Source: Wenjunlia tyrosinilytica
GTDB lineage: Bacteria; Actinomycetota; Actinomycetes; Streptomycetales; Streptomycetaceae
NCBI RefSeq assembly: GCF_014646055.1
Contig: NZ_BMMS01000039.1
Coordinates: forward strand, 2,869-56,516
Reading direction: 5' to 3'
Length of the DNA: 53,648 bases
Positions 42,879-52,044 of the stretch are shown in pieces. Made by a program: the position numbers and the translations under genes. The notes beneath the pieces were generated by a model. It searched no databases. It saw only the letters and a list, made by a program, of their open reading frames with translations, and was not told the DNA's origin. Each line of letters opens with the position of its first letter. Position 1 is the stretch's first letter.

Positions 42879-43183
42879 TGCGCCCCCTCAGCAGTGTCGA
42901 ACGCGCAGCAGGAAAGCGGCGCACCTGGCTGGTGGAAGAGGAGCGCAAAGCCCGCGAATCTCGCGGCGAGCAGGGCGCGATGGAATTCTGGCTCCGCCTC
43001 ACTCGATCCCGGATTGCCAAGGACATCAAAGCGGGACGCGGCGATGTCTACGCCGGATTCACCCTCGTCTGCCGCCTGTTCACGGCGGCGATGGACAAGC
43101 GGGCGGCGGGCGACCGGCGGCTGTGGGACGACCTGCTCACGTACGCGCAGCAGGTCGTGGACCACAAGCCCCCGCGTAGCTGA
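42875..43183 (+). CDS. Hypothetical helical protein, 102 aa
   Basis: The start is GTG 42875 or ATG 42878, overlapping the preceding stop. It is basic and helical (SSVERAAGKRRTWLVEEERK), followed by a WLRLTRSRIAKDIKAGRGDV segment. No catalytic motif. It is followed by a GC-rich hairpin at 43194-43224 and a 125-base gap. Confidence 0.55.
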   Translation: MMRPLSSVERAAGKRRTWLVEEERKARESRGEQGAMEFWLRLTRSRIAKDIKAGRGDVYAGFTLVCRLFTAAMDKRAAGDRRLWDDLLTYAQQVVDHKPPRS

Positions 43184-43193
43184 GCGCCACCGG

Positions 43194-43224
43194 CGAGGCC
43201 CCTTCGGACTCCGGCGGGGCCTCG
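43194..43224 (+). terminator. Hairpin after the 42875 gene
   Basis: CGAGGCCCC (43194-43202) and GGGGCCTCG (43216-43224) form a 9-bp stem, 10 bases after the stop. Confidence 0.65.
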
Positions 43225-43307
43225 CGCGCGTAAAGCGTGCACACGTGCCCGTGCACGCGCGCACACAAGGCTCACGGTCTGTCAAGTCCCCTGGAAGGAG
43301 GTGCACC

Positions 43308-45542
43308 GTGTCCGAAGACGAAGACAGCGGGACCCTGGTCCGAGGTCCCTGGGGCGGTGATCCCTCGTACGTGCCGCCGCCGATCCCGGCCTACTCCGAC
43401 ACCATCCCGCCGCCGGAGGACATTCCCGAGGCGCCGCCGGAATCACCGGAAGAGACGACCATGGAATTGCCGCCCGTTCCGCGTCCCATGGACCCGGCGG
43501 CGGCGCTCGCCTCGGAAGGAATTCCGGCACCGCAGCCGGACGGTGAATACGACGAGGAAGAGGGCCGCGAATACATCCAGCCGCGCTCTCTCGCTGACCG
43601 CCTCGGTGACTGGCTGGAATTCCGGCTGGAAGTGGCGCGTGACCGGCACGCCGGAGAAGCGTCGTTCCGGGAGGCGGAAATAGCACGCAAGGCCGCCCTG
43701 ATGGGGGCCCGCACCGCTCAGGAAGTCGCGATGATGGAGCAGAACGGAAAGCTCCGCCGGGCGATGATGAAAGCGAAGGGCGACAAGGCGGCGGCGCAGG
43801 GAAAGGCCGACGCGGACCGCACGCGGTCCTCCGGCTCCGGCCCGGGCTCCGGCAAGGGACGCCCGAAGGCCGGCGCCGGGGGCGGTTCCTCGCGCGGCGG
43901 CGGCACCAACTCCGGTGGCTCCGGCCGCGGTACCGGCGCGAACGGGTCCACCGGCGGCTCCGGCCGCAGCTCTGGCGGCGGCAACTCCCCCAAGGGCACT
44001 GGAAAGGGCTCTGATCGCTCCGCAGGCGGCCGCAACAGCGGCGCCAAGGGCAATGCGGCCGGTGGCTCCAAAGGCCGCCAGAACGGCGCCGACGGCTCCG
44101 GGTCCGGCAGGGGCTCCGGCTCGGGCAAGGGCAGTTCAGGCAAGGGATCCGGCTCATCCGGCTCCGGCAAGGGCGGCTCGAAGGGTGACGCAGGCAAGCC
44201 ACCGACCTCACCGGCCTCCAGTCCGGCGGCGGAGCGAGCCCGCGGCCGCCAGGAACGGGCCGCCGCCCGCCAGGCGGCACGCCAGCAACGGCGCAGCGCC
44301 GACCAGAACGCAGGCCTCGCCGACCGCAGCAAGGACCGCGACCAGGACCGCGCCAACAGGCAGGCCCTGCGGGAGCGCCGGAAGGCGAAAGCCGAACGGG
44401 CAGCTGCGGGGAAGGTGAAGCGGGAGGCTGCGGCCGACACGGACCGCACCACCTTGGGCGCGGCCGTTGCGGAGGAGGCGCAGCGCCGCTGGGACAAGCG
44501 CCGCACAGACGCCAAGGACAAGGCCGACAAGGCTGAGAAGGAAGGCGAGGCGTCGCAGCCGGACACCGAGGCCAAGGACGCCGACGTCACGACGGAGAAG
44601 ATGCCCGAGGACGGCCCTGGACCGGCCGCAGGCGGCCCGAAAGGTGCATCCGCGACCAAGGAGCCGGAGGACGGCAAGAAGAGCAGCGAGAAGCCGTCTG
44701 ACGGCTCCGACGAGAAGGACCCTTCGGGTGCCGCCGGGCCGGACGACGTGAAGGACCCGCCGGGCGCTGGCGACAGCGTCGGCGGGCGCTCGTTCGGAGA
44801 GCGGGTCAAGGACTGGTTCAACAAGTCCGGCGATGACGCGAAGGGCACCGCCGCCCCGGAGCCGGAGGAGCCGCCCAGGACGGTCCGGCCCGAAGGCCTC
44901 GGGGTCACGGTGGACAGCCCCGGTCGGCCGAACCGGCCCCCGCAGCCGGACTCCCCGGACGGGGAGGACATCCCGGACGCGGTCGTCGTCGACGACCCGG
45001 CCGACCCCTTCCGGGTGCATGTCGCCAGCCCGGCGGGCTTGCCTCCCGCACCCGAGCCGCACACCCGGCGTCCCGGCACCACCCGCCCCGATCCCCATAC
45101 CCAGGAGAACCCCGTGACCTCGCAGGTCAACAAAACCGCGTCGGGCCAGGCCGACATGGAGGCCAAGCACCGCACCGACATCACCTTCGGCGAGTACCTG
45201 ATGGAGATCGTGAACATCGCGATCGCCGCCGCACTGGACAAGGACCGCGCCCAGGACCTGGCCGTAGCGCTCGGCAACGTCGCCGACGCCCTGCGGGAGA
45301 TGGCGGCCGATCTGATCGGTGACCACAACATCGCCACCGAGGTCACCGAGCAGGTCTGCGGCCTCGCCGACGCTGCCACCGGCATGAAGCTGCTGGCGGA
45401 GCGGTGCGCCACCGAGTGCGAAGTCGCCTGCGAAGCCGCCCGGATCGCCGCGGTCGCGGTCGGCCGAACCTACGGCGAGGACATCAAGGCCATGGACGAC
45501 GCGGGCCTCGCGCAGGCCTCCGCCGCCGCCCACCACGACTAG
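43308..45542 (+). CDS. Low-complexity Gly/Ser/Lys-rich transfer-block protein, 744 aa
   Basis: GTG 43308 has a strong GGAAGGAGG site. Residues 1-80 are Pro/Glu-rich; 85-165 form a helical domain (LADRLGDWLEFRLEVARDRH, then MMEQNGKLRRAMMKAKGDK). Residues 165-310 are a long GSGKG-type linker, followed by an Arg/Ala/Lys-rich charged coil and another acidic, disordered segment (310-600). The C-terminal 150 residues (TDITFGEYLMEIVNIAIAAA onward) form a conserved-looking helical domain with Cys residues (ERCATECEVACEAARIA). No enzymatic motif. Such proteins flank the TraB-like ATPase in Streptomyces transfer regions; the linker may bind nucleic acid or cell wall. Function unknown. Confidence 0.65.
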   Translation: MSEDEDSGTLVRGPWGGDPSYVPPPIPAYSDTIPPPEDIPEAPPESPEETTMELPPVPRPMDPAAALASEGIPAPQPDGEYDEEEGREYIQPRSLADRLGDWLEFRLEVARDRHAGEASFREAEIARKAALMGARTAQEVAMMEQNGKLRRAMMKAKGDKAAAQGKADADRTRSSGSGPGSGKGRPKAGAGGGSSRGGGTNSGGSGRGTGANGSTGGSGRSSGGGNSPKGTGKGSDRSAGGRNSGAKGNAAGGSKGRQNGADGSGSGRGSGSGKGSSGKGSGSSGSGKGGSKGDAGKPPTSPASSPAAERARGRQERAAARQAARQQRRSADQNAGLADRSKDRDQDRANRQALRERRKAKAERAAAGKVKREAAADTDRTTLGAAVAEEAQRRWDKRRTDAKDKADKAEKEGEASQPDTEAKDADVTTEKMPEDGPGPAAGGPKGASATKEPEDGKKSSEKPSDGSDEKDPSGAAGPDDVKDPPGAGDSVGGRSFGERVKDWFNKSGDDAKGTAAPEPEEPPRTVRPEGLGVTVDSPGRPNRPPQPDSPDGEDIPDAVVVDDPADPFRVHVASPAGLPPAPEPHTRRPGTTRPDPHTQENPVTSQVNKTASGQADMEAKHRTDITFGEYLMEIVNIAIAAALDKDRAQDLAVALGNVADALREMAADLIGDHNIATEVTEQVCGLADAATGMKLLAERCATECEVACEAARIAAVAVGRTYGEDIKAMDDAGLAQASAAAHHD

Positions 45543-45558
45543 GAAGAAGGACCTGCTG

Positions 45559-45981
45559 ATGAGCAGCAACCTCGCGCCCCGCCCGGGCGGCGGCGCTGCC
45601 GCCGCGCCGACGGACGGCGACAACCGGTACAAGGCCGTTCAGCACAAGCTCAGGACGCTGGGCCAGGCCATGGACACGGCCGGGAACGAGCTCGAAGCGC
45701 TGCTGCGTGGCATGCGCTTGAACGCCCAGCGCGCCGAGGGCCTGGCCACGGACATCGCCAACGCGGAGCTCGACCGCAAGTTCGTGGAGATGACGAACCA
45801 GGTGTCCGTCGCCCTGGGCGGCGCCGCCGTGGAGGTCCAAAAGCTCCACGCCACGGCCCAGGAAGTCGGCGGCCTCGCCCACGACGCGCGGCGCACGCAC
45901 GCGCGGCTGTACGAGGGACTGGACGACATCCGCTCCAGCCGCAAGGAGCGCACCCCCAAGCCGGGCTTCTTCGCCCACTGA
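45559..45981 (+). CDS. Hypothetical helical protein, 140 aa
   Basis: Helical throughout (YKAVQHKLRTLGQAMDTAGN, then AELDRKFVEMTNQVSVALGG), with a long coil ending KPGFFAH. ATG 45559 follows AAGAAGGACC. Sixteen bases after the 43308 gene and just before the translocase gene, it is probably part of the same transfer operon. Resembles the 42405 product in size and layout. No family recognised. Confidence 0.6.
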   Translation: MSSNLAPRPGGGAAAAPTDGDNRYKAVQHKLRTLGQAMDTAGNELEALLRGMRLNAQRAEGLATDIANAELDRKFVEMTNQVSVALGGAAVEVQKLHATAQEVGGLAHDARRTHARLYEGLDDIRSSRKERTPKPGFFAH

Positions 45982-46002
45982 TCCGACCCACCGAACCCCC
46001 TG

Positions 46003-46035
46003 ATGGGCGGCCCCGCCACCGGCGGGGCCGCCCAT
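46003..46035 (+). terminator. Perfect hairpin before the TraB-like gene
   Basis: ATGGGCGGCCCCGCC (46003-46017) pairs with GGCGGGGCCGCCCAT (46021-46035), 15 bp with a three-base loop. It lies 21 bases after the preceding stop and 27 bases before the translocase start. Confidence 0.75.
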
Positions 46036-46061
46036 TGCCACTTCCGAAGGAGAAACCACCG

Positions 46062-48168
46062 GTGTCCGTGCCGCGCAGCGTCGCCCTGGAGCGCACCCTC
46101 TACACCCTGGCCGCGCCGGTCCTCGCCGCGGCCCCGAACCTCTACCCCGACAGCCCGGTGAACACGGTCGTCCAGCTGGCGGGCGCCGCCGGAATCGGCG
46201 GCTGGGTCCTGGCCGCCAGGAGCGAGGCGTCCGGCGCCGGACGCAAGATCCTGCGCTGGTCCCCGCTCGTCCTCGCGGCCGCGGTCGACGTCGCCGCCAA
46301 GCACACCCCCGGCTGGGGCCCGTGGTGGCTGGACGGGCTGCTCGCCGCCGGATGGGCGGCGGCCGGCCACCTGGTGCTGCCGTACTCCCGGCACGCCCGC
46401 CGCCACCACCGGCCCGCCCTCGCCACCCCGACTGCGCAGCTCCAGCCCGCCCCCGAGCCGGAGCTGTCCCCGGCGCCGGACGAAGGCGCCGACCGGTTCA
46501 CCCGCCAGGTCCGCCGACTGTGGGAGAACCGCGGCATGCCCGGCCGCACCATCGTCGTGACGGCCACCCCCCACCCCGGCATGCGACACGACCTGTCGCT
46601 GCTGCTGCGCGCCTGCGAGGCCGGGCGGCCGATCTCCGGCCTGACGCAGGAGGCCGTCGCGGCCGCGTTCGGTGTCGACGTGGCGGATGTGCGTATCGAC
46701 GACGTGGCCCGGCAGTACGGGCGCGAGGGCGGCCCCGGCTGGAAGGAGGTGCACATAACCCCCGACAGGTCCGAGCGGCTCCGCAAGGACCCCACCGACC
46801 ACGAGTGGTGGGCCGACCGCGTCGGGGCCGACGGAGGTCCCGTCCCCGGCTCGGTGCTCGTCCGCAAGGTCCGCAACAACGACCGCAAGGTGACGTACTG
46901 GACGGCGCACATGCCCGACTCCATGGGCGAGCCGCGCATCAACCTGCCCGCCCTGTGCAAGGCGCTCGGTGCCTCGTTCGACGACGGCCGGGTCTTCGTC
47001 ACCATGGACGGGGCGGACATCCTCGTGTCGGTGTGGGACACCTCGCCGCTCGCGAAGGTCTATCCGGCCACCCGCGAGCTGCTGACCCCGGACGCCGAAG
47101 GGCGCTGGGTCGTCGGCTTCCTCGCCAACGGCCAGCCCGCCCGCAACCGCGTCCACACCGACCGGGGTGCCGCGCACGGTCTGTACGTCGCGCCGTCCGG
47201 CGGCGGCAAGACGCAGCTGATGGCCCTGTCCGTGTGCGCCGACGCGAACTACGGCGCGGTCGTGTGGATCGCCTCGGAGGCCGCCGACCAGAAGACCAGC
47301 GAGCTCGGTGCGCACGTTCACCGGCAGGGCGTCGGCGCCCTGTACATGATCCGCGCCCTGCGGGCCGCCGCCGCGCTGATGGAAATCCGCGCAGCGATGG
47401 AGTGGGCCGACGGCCAGCGCCACGACTGGAGCCCGGGCGCGCAAGGCTGCCCCTACGCCCCGCTCAGCCTCTACCTGGACGAGTTCCTCTCCGCAGCCCG
47501 CAACGGCGAGCACGGCACGCAGATCATGGAGCTTGCCGAGATCGTCTCGGTCAAGGGCCGCAAGTACGCGGTGGGCGAGAAGGTCGCCGGCCAAAGCGTC
47601 TACGTCCAGGACGGCTTCACGCAGCTGCTCTGCGAGAACCTGCGGGAGCTGTCCATCCCGGTCGTGCTCCGGGTCGCACCGAAGAAGATCTCGGACATGT
47701 TCAAGGCGCTGGGAGTCCCCCCGGAGGACACCCCCGACCCGCTGCCGCGTTTCCTTCGCCCCGGCGGAGAAGGGACGCATCGAGCGCGTCATGAACGGCG
47801 AGCCCGAGCCCCCGGCCGCCGCCAACACCGGCGGCGTCGGCTGGATCATCGAGGGCAAGCGGCCCGAGACCCTGCGCACGCTCTACATGGACTTCGACGC
47901 CGGCATCGCCGACCTGTTCCCCGAAGAAATCACCCAGCTCACCGACCACGAGACCCGCGAGCTCGAAGCGCGGGACCTGTGGTTCGACTGGACCGAGCCC
48001 CCCAGGCCCGGCGAGTTCGGCCCCGAGCCCGGCGAAGACGAGGACGACGACGCACCCACGAAGGGCGGCGGCAAGCGCCGCAGCGGCGGGAAGCCCGCGC
48101 CGCGACGCGACGCGGTCACCTCGCCCCGCCAGGCGCTGGAGGCCATCAAGAGCCTCAACAACGCCTGA
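46062..48168 (+). pseudogene. FtsK/TraB-like DNA translocase, frameshifted near its C-terminus
   Basis: An N-terminal membrane-associated region (about residues 15-110) is followed by a FtsK/HerA ATPase core: Walker A APSGGGKTQLMA near residues 377-388 and Walker B PLSLYLDEFLS near residue 468. In Streptomyces plasmids, TraB-type ATPases pump double-stranded DNA between mycelial cells. GTG 46062 follows GAAGGAG. Near 47750 the frame shifts by one base; the continuation SFAPAEKGRIERVMNGEPEP runs to 48168 in another frame. The C-terminal third, including any DNA-recognition wing, is therefore out of frame. The combined length would be about 700 residues, usual for the family. Confidence 0.8.
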
Positions 48169-48234
48169 ACACCCACACCCCATCCCCCAGGGGCCGGCCT
48201 GCCCGAGCACGGCCGGCCGCTGCACGACGCCCAA

Positions 48235-48266
48235 GGGCGCCGCCGGACGCGATCCCGGCGGCGCCC
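48235..48266 (+). terminator. Hairpin after translocase gene
   Basis: GGGCGCCGCCGG (48235-48246) and CCGGCGGCGCCC (48255-48266) form a 12-bp stem, 67 bases after the stop. Confidence 0.7.
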
Positions 48267-48293
48267 CTTCGGCGTTGCCTGCCAGGAGCCCCG

Positions 48294-48854
48294 ATGTCCC
48301 ACACCCCGCTCTCCCCCGCCATGGACCACCCCACCCCGGCCACCCCGGCCAGCGCGGCCGCCGTGCCGTCGGCGGAACCGACCCTCGAGGAACGCCTCGC
48401 CCTCATCGACGCGGTGATGACCGTGCGGCTGGACGAAGCGGCCGTCGCCTACGAGGTCAACACCGCCCACATCCCCACCACCCCCGTCGACCCGGCCGAC
48501 GTCGTCACCGTCCCGGCCGCCCCTGCCGTCCAGCCGCTGCCGGACCTGTACCCGACGCCGGTCGCCGCGCTGCTGCAGCGCGCGCACCACCGGCTGGCCA
48601 CCGGCGGCTGGTGCAAGGACGTCCTGGTCGACGAACAAGGCGCCCGCTGCTCGTACGGCGCCATCCACGCCGAAGCCCGCGGCGACCAAGGCATGGAAGG
48701 CCAAGCCATGGACGTACTCCTGGACGCCATCCGGCGCGCGTTCGGCGAGCACGTGGACTCCGTGCCCGCCTTCAACGACTCCTGGGGCAACGGCCGCATC
48801 CCGATGCGCATGCTCGACCAGGCCGCCGGCCTCGCCGACGCCCGCGGCCTGTAA
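48294..48854 (+). CDS. DUF6197-like protein, 186 aa
   Basis: ATG 48294 with AGGAG upstream. The N-terminal 70 residues are Pro/Ala-rich. The C-terminal domain (LLQRAHHRLATGGWCKDVLV, then RCSYGAIHAEA and FNDSWGNGRIPMRMLDQAAG) matches the GWC...CxxGA and N-D pattern of DUF6197 as I recall it, a small helical domain frequent on actinomycete plasmids. Role unknown. Confidence 0.7.
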   Translation: MSHTPLSPAMDHPTPATPASAAAVPSAEPTLEERLALIDAVMTVRLDEAAVAYEVNTAHIPTTPVDPADVVTVPAAPAVQPLPDLYPTPVAALLQRAHHRLATGGWCKDVLVDEQGARCSYGAIHAEARGDQGMEGQAMDVLLDAIRRAFGEHVDSVPAFNDSWGNGRIPMRMLDQAAGLADARGL

Positions 48855-48979
48855 CCCCGCCTTCCGGACCATCTGCCTCGCACCCGAACCCCCGCACACG
48901 GGTCGGGCGCGGGACAGGCCGCCCGGCCGGCACACCACCCGATCGCGACCAACATCCAGACGAAGGAGCTGAACTGCAC

Positions 48980-49474
48980 ATGACCGAGACCCTCACCCCG
49001 CCCACCGCCGCCGTTGCCGGTGCGGACTCTCCGCTGGCCCTCCTCTTCGACATCGCCCGCGAGATCGGCACCGTGTCCGAGGACGACCAGCGCGAGGACG
49101 CCAAGACGGCCGCCCTGGACCACGTGTGGAACGCCTACCCCGACACCCTCGGCAAGGCCCTGGACGAAGACGACTGGAGCGGCAGGGCCGCCCTGGCCGG
49201 GGCCGCTCTGGAGCCGAGCGCCGTCGCCTACCGGACGGCGGCTGGAGGCTGCACCACTGCACCGACGGCGACCAGGACCGCGACGTCCTCACCCTGATCG
49301 CACCCTGCACCTGCGGCCACGGCTACGTCGACCGCGTGCTGGACAGCGAGTCCGACTTACTGCAGATCCTCACCGACCTGCGCTCCACCGACGGCCGCTT
49401 CCCGCACGACAGCGACCGGCCCGACTGCACCAGCATCCGCCGCCTGCGCGCCTGGGGCGACGGCCGGGCGGTAA
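48980..49474 (+). pseudogene. Hypothetical protein, frameshifted
   Basis: ATG 48980 follows GAAGGAGC. The frame is clear to about 49232 (PLALLFDIAREIGTVSEDDQ and onward). There a base seems lost, and sense continues one frame over as GGWRLHHCTDGDQDRDVLTL, with a conserved-looking CTCGHGYVDRVL and LLQILTDLRSTDGRFPHDSD. The end is uncertain: a TAA at 49472 in the first frame lies just before a strong hairpin at 49483. No family recognised; the CTCGHGY segment could be a metal site. Confidence 0.6.
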
Positions 49475-49482
49475 CAGCCCGA

Positions 49483-49517
49483 GGGCGGCCGGCGCGCTCA
49501 CACCGCGCCGGCCGCCC
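49483..49517 (+). terminator. Perfect hairpin, 14-bp stem
   Basis: GGGCGGCCGGCGCG (49483-49496) pairs with CGCGCCGGCCGCCC (49504-49517) around a seven-base loop. It probably terminates the preceding frameshifted gene. Confidence 0.75.
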
Positions 49518-49579
49518 ACCGGAACGACCCGTGCAGCCAGACCCGCGCCGACGACGGCCACTTCGAGCTGCAGCTACGC

Positions 49580-49624
49580 CCCGGGACAGCCGCTCTGCTT
49601 GGCGGCTTCGACGGCTGTCCCGGG
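49580..49624 (+). other. Inverted repeat upstream of the diguanylate cyclase
   Basis: CCCGGGACAGCCG (49580-49592) and CGGCTGTCCCGGG (49612-49624) form a 13-bp stem with a 19-base loop, ending about 38 bases before the cyclase start. It could be a second terminator, a 5' UTR structure or an operator. Confidence 0.6.
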
Positions 49625-49662
49625 CCCATCCATCCCGTACGAGACGAGACGGAGAGATCAGT

Positions 49663-50340
49663 ATGGCGTCCACCCTGCGCGTACAGGCCCCGATCGGGCA
49701 GCGCGCTCTCCTACTGACCACGGCAGCGATCCCGTTGACCGGCTGGACCGTCCACGCCCTGGCGCTGCACAGGCGTCTCGCCGCCGCGAAGAAGGACCCT
49801 CTCACCGGGCTCCTGCGGCGCGACGCCTACACCGCCAAGGCCCGCCAGATCCTCGCCCGCCACGGCGACAGCGCGGCCCTAGTGATGGTCGACGCCGACC
49901 ACTTCAAGGCCGTGAACGACACCTTGGGCCACGCGGCCGGCGACTCCGTTCTCGTGGCAACCGCGGCCCGGCTCACCGCATGGGCCGGGCCCCGGGCGGC
50001 CGTCGGCCGCCTCGGCGGAGACGAGTTCGCGATCCTGCTGCCCCTGCCCCGGGACCGCCGCGAGGTCCGCCTCGCGCAGCTGGTGCGGATGCTGCACACA
50101 CCGGTCGCCCTCGACAACGGCCAGGCCGTGGCCGTCGCCGCATCGGTCGGCGCCGCTGCCCCGGACGTGCTCGGTACCCGCGACCTGGCGCAGCTCCAGC
50201 GCGCCGCCGACGCCGCCCTCTACGACGGCAAGCACACCGGCCGCGCGCACCTCGCCACGGCGGAGCACACCACCGTGCCGTCCATCAACGGACGCCGGGC
50301 AGGCCGCCCCGGCACCGCCGCCTGGGGACGCGCCGCATGA
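49663..50340 (+). CDS. Diguanylate cyclase (GGDEF domain)
   Basis: A 225-residue protein. One membrane or hydrophobic segment lies near residues 13-36. The GGDEF domain (about 45-200) opens with KKDPLTGLLRRDAY, carries the metal Asp D77 in VDADHFKAVNDTLGHAAGD, and has an intact GGDEF motif at 118-122. Intact residues suggest it makes cyclic di-GMP, a signal that controls development in Streptomyces through BldD and WhiG. No RxxD inhibitory site precedes GGDEF. ATG 49663 follows GGAGAGA. Its stop overlaps the next gene. Confidence 0.92.
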   Translation: MASTLRVQAPIGQRALLLTTAAIPLTGWTVHALALHRRLAAAKKDPLTGLLRRDAYTAKARQILARHGDSAALVMVDADHFKAVNDTLGHAAGDSVLVATAARLTAWAGPRAAVGRLGGDEFAILLPLPRDRREVRLAQLVRMLHTPVALDNGQAVAVAASVGAAAPDVLGTRDLAQLQRAADAALYDGKHTGRAHLATAEHTTVPSINGRRAGRPGTAAWGRAA

Positions 50341-50583
50341 ACCGGCCTCCCGCGCCCGAGCCGCCCGCCGTACCCGTCCAGCTCCTGGACTGGCGCGACG
50401 GAGCGCACTTCTGCAACTGGGGCGACGAACCCTGCGCTGTGCCGCACCCCCACACCGCTGCGCTCCCACCAGGGCGAGCCCGTTCACAAAACGTGCGCGG
50501 AGCTCTGGATCGCCCAGCACCCCGGCGAGGTCCGCTTCGTCTCCGGCGCGCCCAGGCGCAGGCGCGACGACGGCCACGCCTGA
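50337..50583 (+). pseudogene. Small hypothetical protein, frameshifted
   Basis: ATG 50337 overlaps the cyclase stop (ATGA). The first 45 residues read clearly (VPVQLLDWRDGAHFCNWGDE, then PCAVPHPHT). Near 50447 the frame shifts and sense continues as LRSHQGEPVHKTCAELWIAQ, then HPGEVRFVSG, ending at 50583 with a TGA. With the shift repaired it would be about 81 residues. It has Cys and His residues in a possible metal-binding layout. Function unknown. Confidence 0.6.
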
Positions 50584-50630
50584 CCTCGCGGCACTCCCCT
50601 ATTCGATCACTCCGCAAGGAGGGCTCTGCC

Positions 50631-51161
50631 ATGAGCCGCACCGGTAGCCCCAACACCTCCGCGCTCCAGGAGGCCGACCCGCGCGTCCCCTTCCCCCGCT
50701 CCCAGCCCCCGACCAGCTGCCAGGACAAGCCCGACCTGTTCGCCCACGAACACGGCGACAACGGCCCCGAGGCACACAAGCGCATCGAGCAGGCCCGCAC
50801 CCTGTGCGCCGCCTGCCCGCTCGCGAAGCACTGCCTGAAATGGGCACTGGCCAATCCCTCCCTGGTGCCGACCGGGATCTGGGCAGGCACCACCGCCCGG
50901 CAGCGCACCGTGCTGCGCCGGCGGCTGGTCGACCGGCTCGGGAAGAACTGGGTCGCCGTCGTCGCCGAAACCGACCGCAACCGGCGCGAGCGCGCCACCG
51001 CGGCCCGGCACACCCCGCTGACCGTCCGCGACGCCAGGCTCGTGCGCCTGGACCGCGAGCTGAACGGGCCGATGCCCCGGATCCGACTGCCGCTCACACA
51101 TGAGCAACAGGAACACAATCGCGCGCGGCTCACAGCCGGCCTCACCGGCAAGACCGTGTAG
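50631..51161 (+). CDS. WhiB-like iron-sulfur transcription factor with long C-terminal extension
   Basis: A 176-residue WhiB-family protein. Cluster cysteines are C30, C59, C62 and C68 (C-x2-C-x5-C), in TLCAACPLAKHCLKWAL. The turn PTGIWAGTTARQR replaces the usual G-V-W-G-G. The C-terminal 80 residues form a longer basic region than in the whiB1-like gene at 39171 (RRRLVDRLGKNWVAVVAETD). ATG 50631 follows AAGGAGGG. It is 10 bases upstream of an Lsr2-like gene. Confidence 0.88.
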   Translation: MSRTGSPNTSALQEADPRVPFPRSQPPTSCQDKPDLFAHEHGDNGPEAHKRIEQARTLCAACPLAKHCLKWALANPSLVPTGIWAGTTARQRTVLRRRLVDRLGKNWVAVVAETDRNRRERATAARHTPLTVRDARLVRLDRELNGPMPRIRLPLTHEQQEHNRARLTAGLTGKTV

Positions 51162-51171
51162 GAGGCGCCCC

Positions 51172-52044
51172 ATGCCCGCCGACTCGACGAAGGCCCTCGA
51201 ACCCGAAGGCCTTCCCCTCGAACCGAACTCCAACTACCAGTTCGGCCTCGCGGCCCGCGTCACCGCGCGCCACGCACACGGCAAGGACGACCTGGCCCAC
51301 CTCCTCGGCGTCCTGGGGCTGCCCCGCACCGAGGACGACCTCGTGCGGCTGCTGCCCCTCCTCAACTCCCCCACCGACGAACCCGACCAGACGGAAGATG
51401 CGATGACTACCTCCACCCCCGCGACCAACGCCTACACCGCGGTGGCGGTCTCGATGCTCAACGAGGGAACCGACCCCGACAGCGTCCGCACCACGCTCGG
51501 GCTCTCCGAGGAGGAACTCACCGACGCCCTGGAGCATGTCGGCACCGCCGACGCCGACGCGGACGCCTTGCAGGCGGCCGGACTCGAGCCCGTCAGTGCG
51601 ACGGACCCCGGCGCCGCCGCCCACCGCCCCGCGGCCTACTCCGGCATCGAAGCCCTGCTCACCTGGGGCGAGCAACACCGAACAAAGGGCGTTCAGGCGC
51701 TCACCGCCCGGGCCCGCACCGCCCGGGCCCGCACAGCCCTGGCCGAACTCGCCCAGCGCCGCGACACCGAACATGCCGTCGCCGACGCCGAAGCCAAGGT
51801 CGGCCAGCTGGAGAGCGAGCTCGCACTCGCCCGGGAGGCGCTGCGGCGAGTGAAGAACGGTAAGCCCACCGCCCCGGCCGCCCCCGCCCCGGTCCTCAAG
51901 CGGCGGACCAAGCAGGAACTCGCCGCGATCCGGACGTGGGCCCGCGCAGGCGGCCACCAGGTCGCCGACCGCGGCCTGCCCGCCCAGGCTGTGCTGGACG
52001 CGCACGATGCCGCCCACCCCACCACCCCCGCGCAGGCCCGCTGA
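51172..52044 (+). CDS. Protein with Lsr2-like C-terminal DNA-binding domain, 290 aa
   Basis: ATG 51172 with AGGAGG eight bases upstream. Residues 1-70 form an N-terminal helical segment; 75-130 include MLNEGTDPDSVRTTLGLSEE, possibly an HTH-like motif. Residues 170-240 form a coiled coil. The C-terminal segment (KRRTKQELAAIRTWARAGGH, then QVADRGLPAQAVLDAHDAAH) matches the Lsr2 DNA-binding domain, which recognises AT-rich minor grooves. Lsr2 proteins silence foreign genes in actinobacteria. The stop overlaps the next gene (TGATG). Confidence 0.78.
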   Translation: MPADSTKALEPEGLPLEPNSNYQFGLAARVTARHAHGKDDLAHLLGVLGLPRTEDDLVRLLPLLNSPTDEPDQTEDAMTTSTPATNAYTAVAVSMLNEGTDPDSVRTTLGLSEEELTDALEHVGTADADADALQAAGLEPVSATDPGAAAHRPAAYSGIEALLTWGEQHRTKGVQALTARARTARARTALAELAQRRDTEHAVADAEAKVGQLESELALAREALRRVKNGKPTAPAAPAPVLKRRTKQELAAIRTWARAGGHQVADRGLPAQAVLDAHDAAHPTTPAQAR

